Assembly (NCBI GenBank): GCA_001799195.1
Contig: MGSU01000326.1
Coordinates: 1-5,038 of the forward strand
Source of the DNA: Deltaproteobacteria bacterium RIFOXYA12_FULL_61_11
GTDB lineage: Bacteria; Bdellovibrionota_F; JAHFAK01; YA12-FULL-61-11
Length of the DNA stretch: 5,038 nucleotides
Direction of reading: 5' to 3'
A model generated the notes under the pieces. It searched no databases. It was given only the letters and a program-made list of their open reading frames with translations, and was not told the origin of the DNA. Position numbers and translations under genes: made by a program. Below are positions 1 to 5,038 of the stretch, one piece after another; the first letter of the stretch is position 1; every line of letters starts with the position of its first letter.

Positions 1-2028
1 ATAGAGCAGATTGCGTTGCAGCATCGGGTAGTGCTGGGTCAGGAGCAAGACCACCACTGCCGGCACCTGGCTGCCCTGGAACCTGTGCACGGTGACCGCG
101 TAGGCCAGGGCGAGGTCGTCGAGTTCGGTGAACTCGTACCGCACGAGGCGTTGGTCCAGACGTACGAAGACCTCCTGTTCGGCAAGGTCGATCGTCTCGA
201 CCCTTCCCGTGTCGCCGTTGAATACCTCTTTGTCGTAATCGTTAGTGAGCTGCATGACCTTGTCACCCACGCGCAACACCTGGTCTCCGCGACGCACCTC
301 CGGTCGGCCAGCGGTGAAGTGCTCCTGGAAACGCTTGTTCAGTTCGAGCGTTCCTGCCGGACCGCGGTTCATCGGCGAGAGCACCTGGACCTCCTCGAGC
401 GGGTCCAGGCCGAAACGAGCAGGGATGCGCTCGGTGACCAAGGACGTCATGAGAGGCAGACACGCCGAGGGGTCCTCGCACTGGACGAGGTAGAAATCGT
501 TCAGACCATCGCCCTCGGGCTGCCGAGGGAGGTTGCCGGCGTTGATGCGGTGGGCGTTGACCACGATGCTGCTCTGTTCGGCCTGGCGGAAGATGGTCGA
601 GAGCGCGACCACCGCGCAGCGGCGCGAGGCGATGAGGTCGGCCAGCACGTTCCCGGGGCCGACCGAGGGGAGCTGATCGACGTCGCCGACCAGGACCAGC
701 CTCGCTCCCGTGGGTATTGCACAGAAGAGTCGGTGGGCAAGAACCACGTCCAGCATGGAGCTCTCGTCCACGACGACCAGGTCGGCCTCGAGGGGATGCT
801 CCCGGTCCCGCTTGAAGCCACCTTCGCGCGGGGAGAACTCGAGCAGGCGATGGACGGTCCGGGCCTGTCGCGAGGTGGCCTCTTGCAGCCTCTTGGCAGC
901 TTTCCCGGTCGGCGAGGCCAATTCGACCCGCAGCTCCCTGGCATTCGCCTCGGCCAGCAAGGTAGCCACAATGGTGGTCTTGCCCGTGCCGGGTCCTCCA
1001 GTGATGACCGTGACCGGCGAGCGCAGGGCCGTGCTCACTGCCCGGAGCTGCTCTTCGGTGGGGACGAAACCGAGGACCTCGCGGAGGGGGCGGCTCGGCG
1101 GCGGCACGGCGAGGGCGGCCCCGTGCAAACGCTCGAATTCCTCGACCAGTCCCTGTTCTGCTCGGTACAAGCGCGGCAGATAGACCCCGGTTCCGGCGTC
1201 GAGGACGAGGCGTTCTTCCCGGGCCGACCTGTCGAGTTGGTCCCTCACCTGCCCCGGCTCGACCTCGAGGAGCTGCAAGGCCCTCTCGACGGCTTCGTCG
1301 GATGGCAGAGCGGTGTGTCCCTCGGCCGCTGCTTCTCCCACCACGAACTCGAGACCGGCCGCGATGCGCGAGGGAGCGTCGAGGGCAAGACCTAGGCGAA
1401 GGGCTATCCGGTCCGCGGTGCGAAACCCGATGCCGTTGATGTCCCTGGCCAAGCGGTAGGGATCGGTGCGCAGGATTTCCAGGGCCTCGTTGCGGTAGGT
1501 GCGGTAGATGCGCACGGCATGGGTGGTGGCCACCCCGTGTTCCTGGAGGTAGAGCACGATGCGGCGGATGTCGCGCTGCTCGAGGAACGAGCGCCTCAGC
1601 TCTTCGCTCCGCTTGGCGCCGATACCCGGCACCGCGCGCAGCAAGTAGGGTTCGTCCTCGAGCACGGAGAAGGTCTTCTCGCCGAAACAGGCCACGATGC
1701 GCTTGGCCATGACCGCCCCGATACCGCGGACCAGACCTGAGCTGAGATATTTTTCAATGGCTTCTGCGGTTGTCGGCACGATGGGCTGGTAGCTCCCGAC
1801 CTCCAGCCTCTTGCCGTACTTGGGGTGGGAGGTCCAATGCCCGCGGACTCGCAGGCTGTCCCCGACCTGCACCGCGGGGAAGCTGCCGAGTACGGTCACT
1901 AGGCCGGCCTTGCCGTTCAGGATGGCCACGGTGAAGCCGTTCTCGCGGTTGTGAAAGACGATGCGCTCGAGAACGCCCTCGAATTCCAGCTCGCGGTCGT
2001 CCCCCTCGCGATGCGTCGCCGCGCTCAC
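1..2028 (-). CDS. recD2: RecD2-family ATP-dependent DNA helicase (SF1B, RecD/TraA type), C-terminus off the left edge
   Basis: This is a 5'-to-3' DNA helicase of the RecD2 (YrrC) type, which works without RecBC and is linked in other bacteria to replication-fork and repair functions in the cytoplasm. The minus-strand frame is open for 676 codons from a GTG start to the window edge. An N-terminal OB-like segment (about residues 14-75) precedes helix-hairpin-helix motifs at G102-I-G104, G135-I-G137 and G199-I-G201. The helicase motifs follow: Walker A GGPGTGKTT (344-352, K350), motif II DESSML (421-426), motif III GDVDQLPSVGPG (448-459) and the motif V/VI region YAVTVHRFQGSQ (643-654). RecD2 proteins are usually about 715-800 residues, so the last 40-120 residues, including the arginine-bearing TALTR-type segment, are missing. 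The GTG start lies in a GTGA overlap with the upstream membrane-protein gene and has no clear Shine-Dalgarno sequence, which suggests translational coupling. Family assignment is secure; the cellular role is inferred. Confidence 0.95.
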   Translation of the reverse strand, partial: MSAATHREGDDRELEFEGVLERIVFHNRENGFTVAILNGKAGLVTVLGSFPAVQVGDSLRVRGHWTSHPKYGKRLEVGSYQPIVPTTAEAIEKYLSSGLVRGIGAVMAKRIVACFGEKTFSVLEDEPYLLRAVPGIGAKRSEELRRSFLEQRDIRRIVLYLQEHGVATTHAVRIYRTYRNEALEILRTDPYRLARDINGIGFRTADRIALRLGLALDAPSRIAAGLEFVVGEAAAEGHTALPSDEAVERALQLLEVEPGQVRDQLDRSAREERLVLDAGTGVYLPRLYRAEQGLVEEFERLHGAALAVPPPSRPLREVLGFVPTEEQLRAVSTALRSPVTVITGGPGTGKTTIVATLLAEANARELRVELASPTGKAAKRLQEATSRQARTVHRLLEFSPREGGFKRDREHPLEADLVVVDESSMLDVVLAHRLFCAIPTGARLVLVGDVDQLPSVGPGNVLADLIASRRCAVVALSTIFRQAEQSSIVVNAHRINAGNLPRQPEGDGLNDFYLVQCEDPSACLPLMTSLVTERIPARFGLDPLEEVQVLSPMNRGPAGTLELNKRFQEHFTAGRPEVRRGDQVLRVGDKVMQLTNDYDKEVFNGDTGRVETIDLAEQEVFVRLDQRLVRYEFTELDDLALAYAVTVHRFQGSQVPAVVVLLLTQHYPMLQRNLLY

Positions 2029-2363
2029 AGGACCAGGGCGCGCAACAGCCAGGAGACAATGGTCACGGTCAGGGCGGCGAGCAGGGTCGTTCGGGTATCG
2101 TCCAGTTTGAAACCATCGATCAGCCGATCGGTCAGGTGGAGCAGGAACGCGTTGATGACGAAGACGAACAGGCCGAAACTGACGAGGATGAGTGGAATGC
2201 TGAGCAACGCGAGCAGCCAGAAGAGCAGGAAGTGCAAGACACTGTAGATCACCGCAACCAAGACCGCGGTGCGGAGATCCCGGACATGGGCTCCCGCGAA
2301 GAAGCGCGGGAGCAGGAGGAAAGCCATGGTCAAGAAGGCGATGTTGGCAATGGCGTGAAGCAT
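2025..2363 (-). CDS. Small four-helix membrane protein, phage holin 4_2 / YvlD-like family
   Basis: A 112-residue, almost entirely hydrophobic protein with four predicted membrane helices at about residues 2-22, 30-52, 53-77 and 92-112. The middle carries the family pattern: a Pro (P57) followed by a Leu/Phe-rich stretch with a Gly (G64), then VINAFLL (69-75) and a short polar loop ending in GF (84-85). This matches the 'phage holin family 4_2' (Mycobacterial 4-TMS holin superfamily), of which B. subtilis YvlD is a member. Despite the name, most chromosomal members sit far from phage genes and have no proven lysis role; no endolysin or phage gene is seen here. The ATG start is backed by GGAGG five bases upstream. 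It lies 70 nt downstream of the ATPase gene and overlaps the recD2 start by 4 bp, so it is probably co-transcribed with recD2. Its function is unknown. Confidence 0.9.
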   Translation of the reverse strand: MLHAIANIAFLTMAFLLLPRFFAGAHVRDLRTAVLVAVIYSVLHFLLFWLLALLSIPLILVSFGLFVFVINAFLLHLTDRLIDGFKLDDTRTTLLAALTVTIVSWLLRALVL

Positions 2364-2368
2364 GTCGT

Positions 2369-2373
2369 CCTCC
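2369..2373 (-). promoter_or_regulatory. Shine-Dalgarno site of the holin-like gene
   Basis: GGAGG on the minus strand, separated by the five bases ACGAC from the ATG at 2363. It is a near-ideal ribosome binding site and fixes the start of the membrane-protein gene. Because recD2 has no such site of its own, it may also supply ribosomes for recD2 through the stop-start overlap. Confidence 0.75.
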
Positions 2374-2384
2374 GTTTACAACTA

Positions 2385-2408
2385 CCTGCGCTGTATACCA
2401 TACGCAGG
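2385..2408. repeat. Inverted repeat CCTGCG-12-CGCAGG in the ATPase-holin gap
   Basis: Perfect 6-bp arms (2385-2390 and 2403-2408) flank a 12-base centre that contains the palindrome GTATAC. It lies wholly between the ATPase stop codon and the holin-like gene. There is no U-rich tail following it on the minus strand, so it is not a convincing intrinsic terminator. Its overlap with a possible -10 element makes an operator plausible. Confidence 0.45.
2392..2400 (-). promoter_or_regulatory. Possible extended -10 promoter for the holin-recD2 pair
   Basis: On the minus strand the sequence reads TGGTATACA, a TGn-extended -10 element with hexamer TATACA (TATAAT in four of six positions). A weak TTTGTC lies 16 bp upstream of the hexamer. 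Transcription would begin near 2385, about 20 nt before the ATG at 2363, leaving room for the GGAGG site. The element falls in the centre of the CCTGCG/CGCAGG dyad. This is inferred from pattern only; readthrough from the ATPase promoter is the alternative. Confidence 0.3.
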
Positions 2409-2433
2409 GAAAAGACAAACCGGACCGTAGGCT

Positions 2434-3609
2434 TCAACCGCGCAGGATTGAGAGGTCCGGCGCGGTCAGGAGCTGTGCGGCGGGGAGGGCCTCGAGCTGC
2501 GGCCCCAGCTCGAAGCGGCGTGTGCCGAGGTAGACCACCAGCCCCCTGGTGATGAGCCCCTCGGCCAGGGCGGCGCGGAGCGAGGTCCAGTCCCCGCGGA
2601 CCAGGGCCTCTGCGCACTTGAACTCCAGGCCGACGCGGACGGGTCCGAGTTCGAGAACGAGGTCGAGTTCGGCACCGGCATGCGTACGGTAGTACCACGG
2701 TCGGCACCCCGTGTGCCCGAGCGAGGCCAAGGCGATCACCTGTTCGATCATAGCGCCTTCGAAGCTGGCCCCGCGCTGAGGCGAAAGGTACAAGCCCCGC
2801 GGGTCATCGAGCCCGAGGAGATGGTGCAGGATCCCGCTGTCGCGGAGATAGCATTTCGGGGCCTTCACGTAGCGCTTGCCGAGATTGGGCAGGTACGGCC
2901 GCAACCGACGCACCAGGAAATGCGCTTCCAGCAACTCGAGCCAGCGTTCGACGGTGTGATAGGAGGCCCCGAGGGCTCGGCCGAGATTGGAGCTGTTGAG
3001 CGGGGATCCCTGGAGGTGAGCGAGCATGGCCACCAGTTGGTAAATCTTCTGTGGCGTCAGGGCGGGGAGGGAGGTAAGGAGATCCCGCTCGACGAAGGTT
3101 CGGAAGAAGAACTCCTGCCAGCGTTTCCAGGAGGTCTGGTCGGGGGCGAGGAAGGCATCGGGAAACCCTCCTCTGAACCACAAGGTCTCCAGGTCCGGCT
3201 GGGTCGAAACTACCTCGTTGTACAGGAAGGGAGTAAGTTCCAGGATGCCGACTCGACCGGCCAAGCTCTCCGAGACCGCGGCCACGAGGGCCGGGTTTAC
3301 AGAGCCGAGCAGCAGGAAACGACCGCAGCGCCGACGGTCCTCATCGATCAGCGCGCGCAGCGCCGGGAAGAGCTCGGGCAGGGTTTGGGCCTCATCGATC
3401 ACCACCGGGGTCTCGAGTCGACGTAGGGCGAACTCGAGGTCGGCAGCCAGGACCTGCCGGTCGGAGGGCAGTTCCAGGTCGAGGTACAACCCCGGTTGCA
3501 GGGTCTTTGCTAGAGTGGTCTTGCCGCATTGCCGGGGGCCAAGGACGAGCACGGCAGGGAACTGTCGCAACAGTGCCTCGAGGATTGGATGCGCCGCACG
3601 AGGGAGCAT
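2434..3609 (-). CDS. AAA_14 ATPase with C-terminal DUF4143 (PD-(D/E)XK-like) domain
   Basis: A 391-residue member of the widespread AAA_14/DUF4143 ATPase family, whose substrate is not known. Walker A is GPRQCGKTT (24-32, K30) and Walker B is VVIDEAQ (68-74, D71/E72); LLGSVNP (98-104/105) is a sensor-1-like segment. The family landmarks RGGFPDA (145-151) and FVERDL (171-176) follow, then a winged-helix-like segment (about 204-235) and K248-APK-x-Y with D256-SG. The C-terminal part has E313-L-D315 and E328-F-K330, the arrangement of a PD-(D/E)XK nuclease fold, so the putative catalytic residues look intact. I chose the ATG at 3609 because it has GGAG five bases upstream; a TTG at 3627 would add six residues but has no ribosome site and would begin about six bases after the predicted transcription start. 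The gene heads the leftward group. Many family members are accessory, horizontally spread genes; any link to recD2 is inference. Confidence 0.93.
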   Translation of the reverse strand: MLPRAAHPILEALLRQFPAVLVLGPRQCGKTTLAKTLQPGLYLDLELPSDRQVLAADLEFALRRLETPVVIDEAQTLPELFPALRALIDEDRRRCGRFLLLGSVNPALVAAVSESLAGRVGILELTPFLYNEVVSTQPDLETLWFRGGFPDAFLAPDQTSWKRWQEFFFRTFVERDLLTSLPALTPQKIYQLVAMLAHLQGSPLNSSNLGRALGASYHTVERWLELLEAHFLVRRLRPYLPNLGKRYVKAPKCYLRDSGILHHLLGLDDPRGLYLSPQRGASFEGAMIEQVIALASLGHTGCRPWYYRTHAGAELDLVLELGPVRVGLEFKCAEALVRGDWTSLRAALAEGLITRGLVVYLGTRRFELGPQLEALPAAQLLTAPDLSILRG

Positions 3610-3614
3610 GGCTT

Positions 3615-3618
3615 CTCC
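3615..3618 (-). promoter_or_regulatory. Shine-Dalgarno site deciding the ATPase start
   Basis: GGAG on the minus strand, followed by the five-base spacer AAGCC and the ATG at 3609. No comparable purine tract precedes the in-frame TTG at 3627. This favours the shorter 391-residue product. Confidence 0.6.
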
Positions 3619-3633
3619 ACAGTGCAAGGAATA

Positions 3634-3670
3634 ACTTGAATAATAGAAATATAATATCTAATTTTCAAGT
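3634..3670. repeat. Inverted repeat ACTTGAA-23-TTCAAGT enclosing the ATPase promoter
   Basis: Perfect 7-bp arms at 3634-3640 and 3664-3670 with a 23-bp AT-rich centre. One arm covers most of the -35 hexamer and the other touches the -10 hexamer and the expected start point. The placement is what a two-site repressor operator would show. No regulator gene is present in the window, and 7-bp arms in an AT-rich island could arise by chance. Confidence 0.4.
3640..3668 (-). promoter_or_regulatory. Strong sigma70-type promoter of the ATPase gene
   Basis: Read on the minus strand, TTGAAA (3668-3663, five of six matches to TTGACA) is followed after exactly 17 bp by TATTAT (3645-3640, five of six matches to TATAAT). 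The start site would be near 3633, giving a leader of about 24 nt before the ATG at 3609. The element lies in an AT-rich island unlike the rest of this GC-rich window, which adds weight to it. It may drive the whole leftward group. Confidence 0.65.
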
Positions 3671-3675
3671 ACAAT

Positions 3676-3970
3676 GAGATTCCACACCTACAACCTACCT
3701 CCAGGGAACCAAGTACCGCGAGCTGATCAGAGCCAAGCTCTTGGAAGGCTGGACTTCAACCCATTGTTATCCGGATCTCGACAACCCACGTTCAAACCCA
3801 CGACCAGGTGGGACTTCCGTGCTTGCCACCGAATCGACCAGATGGTACCCTTGCCGGCCTGAAGAAGGTGGTCGGGAATGCTACTCCAGCTTGGGAGCTT
3901 CGCCATTGAAAACCGAGTCCGGCTCAGGGGCTTTCAGCGCACGCCATGGGTCAGCTCAGCGAGCGCACGC
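3676..3970. other. Gene-free stretch between the divergent gene groups
   Basis: About 295 bases with no gene I can support. The two plus-strand open frames that cross it (about 62 and 77 codons) lack ribosome binding sites, give no recognisable family and carry no membrane or signal segment. Small dyads are present: CTGATCAG at 3723-3730 and CCAAG-CT-CTTGG at 3733-3744. A perfect TATAAT on the plus strand at 3650-3655, just before this stretch, has no -35 partner at normal distance. The stretch should contain the promoter of the rightward metal-efflux genes, but I could not place it with confidence, and no classical MerR-type 19-20 bp-spaced promoter was recognised. Confidence 0.5.
3733..3744. 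repeat. Short inverted repeat CCAAG-CT-CTTGG
   Basis: A perfect 5-bp inverted repeat with a two-base centre, immediately after the palindrome CTGATCAG at 3723-3730. It lies about 230 bp before the first gene of the rightward group. It could be a regulator site for the metal-efflux genes, but this length is common by chance. Confidence 0.2.
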
Positions 3971-4309
3971 ATGAGACTGCAACCCCTTGCTCCGGTTGTG
4001 CTGTTCCTCTTCATCGCCGGGCTCTTTTCGGGAGCAGCGGGAGAGGCAAGGTACGCCTCGGCGAGCGCGCACCAGGTCAGTCACTCCGAAAGCTCCGGTT
4101 CCTCGTGCCCGCACCCGGACGACCACGGGAAGCCGTGCGGTCCCGCCTGCCCGTGCGCGTGCTGCTGGGGGCATGGGACCACGGCCGTGTTCGGGTCGGT
4201 GCGGCCATCCCTCCAGCCCCCGCCGTCTTTCGTACTGTACGCCTCGTGGCCCGACGACCTTCACCCGAAGGACGTCCTCTCCCGCATCTTCCACCCGCCG
4301 CGCGTCTGA
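3971..4309 (+). CDS. Small exported Cys/His-rich protein at the head of the metal-efflux operon
   Basis: A 112-residue protein I cannot assign to a named family. A signal peptide is clear: Arg2, a hydrophobic core at about residues 6-20, and small residues for cleavage around 22-26. The mature part has a His-bearing segment (H34, H38, H48, H52, H68) and a dense cysteine cluster at C46, C56, C60, C62, C64 and C65, suited to binding soft or transition metals. The C-terminal tail is DDLHPKDVLSRIFHPPRV (95-112). Small periplasmic proteins with a signal peptide and Cys/His cluster are often found directly before czcC-type genes, so a metal-binding or sensing role in the cell envelope is the likely reading. 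The start was chosen for the signal peptide; an in-frame ATG at 3878 would put 31 residues before it. The ribosome site of the chosen start is weak. Confidence 0.75.
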   Translation: MRLQPLAPVVLFLFIAGLFSGAAGEARYASASAHQVSHSESSGSSCPHPDDHGKPCGPACPCACCWGHGTTAVFGSVRPSLQPPPSFVLYASWPDDLHPKDVLSRIFHPPRV

Positions 4310-4330
4310 CGCCTTCGCGTTGAGAAGGCG
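4310..4330 (+). other. Hairpin directly after the Cys-rich gene
   Basis: CGCCTTC and GAAGGCG form a 7-bp stem around a 7-base loop (GCGTTGA), starting at the first base after the TGA stop. No T-run follows, so it is not a typical intrinsic terminator. It may protect the upstream mRNA end or lower expression of the downstream gene. Confidence 0.45.
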
Positions 4331-4384
4331 CCGTTGCGCTCGGCCGTCCTCGTGCGACGCGAGCCACCGGCTTAACGCAACCCA

Positions 4385-4403
4385 GACGTCCCTCGCGGAC
4401 GTC
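4385..4403 (+). other. Hairpin 19 bases before the efflux-protein start
   Basis: GACGTCC and GGACGTC form a GC-rich 7-bp stem around the five-base loop CTCGC. The stem ends 19 bases before the ATG at 4423 and leaves the AGGTG ribosome site (4414-4418) free. It is followed by GTTTG rather than a T-run. A processing or attenuation element is possible. Confidence 0.45.
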
Positions 4404-4413
4404 GTTTGAAGGC

Positions 4414-4418
4414 AGGTG
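4414..4418 (+). promoter_or_regulatory. Shine-Dalgarno site of the TolC-family gene
   Basis: AGGTG lies four bases before the ATG at 4423, and an upstream AAGG (4409-4412) may also contribute. It is modest but supports the first ATG of the ATGATG pair as the start. Confidence 0.45.
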
Positions 4419-4422
4419 TTCA

Positions 4423-5038
4423 ATGATGCGATGCACTCTTGTGCGCACCTCCCGCTGGCGGTGCGGTCCGCTCCTCTTCGTGGTTCTTCTCTCGGCAAGC
4501 CCGACGATGGCCGACCAGGGCCAGCCGGCTTCCCTTCCCGCACCGGCCGCAAACGCGGCCGCATCCTCGGGGGCCATCGGCAAGGTGAGCTGGCCGGACA
4601 TCGTCCTCCTCGTCGATCAGCATCCCCGACTGTCAGTCGGCAAGTTCCACATCGACGCCGCTCGCGGAGGCGTGGACGCCACCGGCGCGGTTCCCAACCC
4701 GACCCTGGAGGGCAATGTAGGCCAGGGGGTTGCGCGGACCGGCAACACCTCGCGGCTCGAATGGGGACTTGCCGTGACCATGCCCCTCGGCTGGATCGCG
4801 CAACGCGGAGCTCGCATCGATGCCGCCGAGGCCGAGTTCGAGATCACCCTGGCCGAGAGCAAGGCGCTGCGCCGCGAGGTGTTGCTGCAGCTTCGGACCT
4901 TGTTCTGGAACCTGGCCTATGAGCAGGCCCGGGTCACGTCGCTCCTCGACCTCGAGGCTCAGACCTTGGCGTTGGTCGAGACGGTGAGGAAGCGGGTCGA
5001 GAAGGGCGAGGTCCGGCCCGTCGAGGCGACCCGGGTCG
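4423..5038 (+). CDS. CzcC-like TolC-family outer membrane efflux protein, N-terminal half
   Basis: Outer membrane channel component of a tripartite RND efflux pump, probably for divalent metals such as Co, Zn or Cd, given the CzcC-like sequence and the Cys/His-rich gene before it. The 205 visible codons start with a signal peptide (basic residues to R13, hydrophobic core about 16-25, likely cleavage TMA30-D31). An Ala/Pro-rich linker follows (about 33-50). The first OEP repeat then begins: a WPDIVLLVDQHPRL segment that replaces the usual 'leeAl..al..np.l', then IDAARG, the PNPTLEG strand typical of CzcC (about 91-97), and VTMPLGWIAQRGAR entering a long Ala/Glu/Arg-rich helix to the edge, with RVEKGEVRPVEATR near its end. 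Family proteins are about 400-450 residues, so roughly half is missing on the right. The specific metal cannot be read from this part. Confidence 0.92.
   Translation, partial: MMRCTLVRTSRWRCGPLLFVVLLSASPTMADQGQPASLPAPAANAAASSGAIGKVSWPDIVLLVDQHPRLSVGKFHIDAARGGVDATGAVPNPTLEGNVGQGVARTGNTSRLEWGLAVTMPLGWIAQRGARIDAAEAEFEITLAESKALRREVLLQLRTLFWNLAYEQARVTSLLDLEAQTLALVETVRKRVEKGEVRPVEATRV

Noticed and set aside
16-1395. A 459-codon plus-strand open frame
   Set aside because: It lies opposite recD2, whose helicase motifs are all in the minus-strand frame. Its product has no recognisable domain and long antisense frames are expected in GC-rich genes.
1754-2059. A 101-codon minus-strand frame across the start of recD2
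   Set aside because: It is out of frame with RecD2, Arg/Gly/Pro-rich and without domain features; the RecD2 N-terminal and HhH motifs lie in a different frame of the same strand.
2025-2363. A prophage lysis module suggested by the holin-family name
   Set aside because: No endolysin, spanin or other phage gene is present, and chromosomal members of this family commonly occur outside prophages.
2680-3426. A 248-codon plus-strand open frame
   Set aside because: It is the antisense shadow of the AAA_14/DUF4143 gene, which has intact motifs on the other strand.
3610-3627. TTG start at 3627 for the ATPase, adding six residues
   Set aside because: It has no ribosome binding site and would lie about six bases from the predicted transcription start; the ATG at 3609 has GGAG at good spacing.
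3650-3655. Plus-strand TATAAT as promoter for the metal-efflux genes
   Set aside because: No -35-like hexamer lies 15-19 bp upstream, and it would imply a leader of about 310 nt; the motif is easily explained by the AT-rich island of the opposite-strand promoter.
3741-3974. A 77-codon plus-strand open frame starting with TTG
   Set aside because: No ribosome site, no recognisable family, and it overruns the start of the signal-peptide-bearing gene at 3971.
3956-4601. Minus-strand frames of 202 and 174 codons opposite the Cys-rich and TolC-family genes
   Set aside because: They give Arg-rich low-complexity products without domains, while the plus strand encodes two proteins with clear signal peptides and a recognisable CzcC-type N-terminus.

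Overview
The window is GC-rich bacterial chromosomal DNA holding two gene groups that point away from each other, separated by a gene-free stretch with a sharply AT-rich promoter island. No rRNA, tRNA, CRISPR array or intact insertion sequence is visible. The host cannot be named from the sequence. A RecD2-type helicase, a 4-TM holin-4_2/YvlD-type membrane protein and a CzcC-type metal efflux gene fit many GC-rich Gram-negative bacteria; the TolC-family gene implies an outer membrane.

Left group (minus strand, read from about 3640 down to 1): a strong sigma70-like promoter (TTGAAA, 17 bp, TATTAT) drives an AAA_14/DUF4143 ATPase (2434-3609). After a 70-nt gap containing a dyad and a possible extended -10 promoter comes a 112-residue four-helix membrane protein (2025-2363). 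Its stop codon overlaps by 4 bp the GTG start of a large RecD2 helicase (1-2028). The helicase frame stays open across the left edge, so its C-terminus lies outside the window. Long open frames on the opposite strand of this region, including one of 459 codons, are shadows of RecD2.

Middle (about 3610-3970): the AT-rich promoter island, a 7-bp inverted repeat around the promoter and roughly 300 bases with no gene I can recognise.

Right group (plus strand): a small exported Cys/His-rich protein (3971-4309) is followed, after 113 nt carrying two GC-rich hairpins, by the N-terminal 205 residues of a CzcC-like TolC-family outer membrane efflux protein (4423 to the right edge). This looks like the front of a heavy-metal RND efflux operon, whose membrane-fusion and pump genes would be expected just beyond the window.

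I see no clearly new defence or mobile system. The most notable points are the translational coupling of a holin-like membrane protein to RecD2, the promoters embedded in dyads, and the Cys-cluster protein leading the efflux operon.
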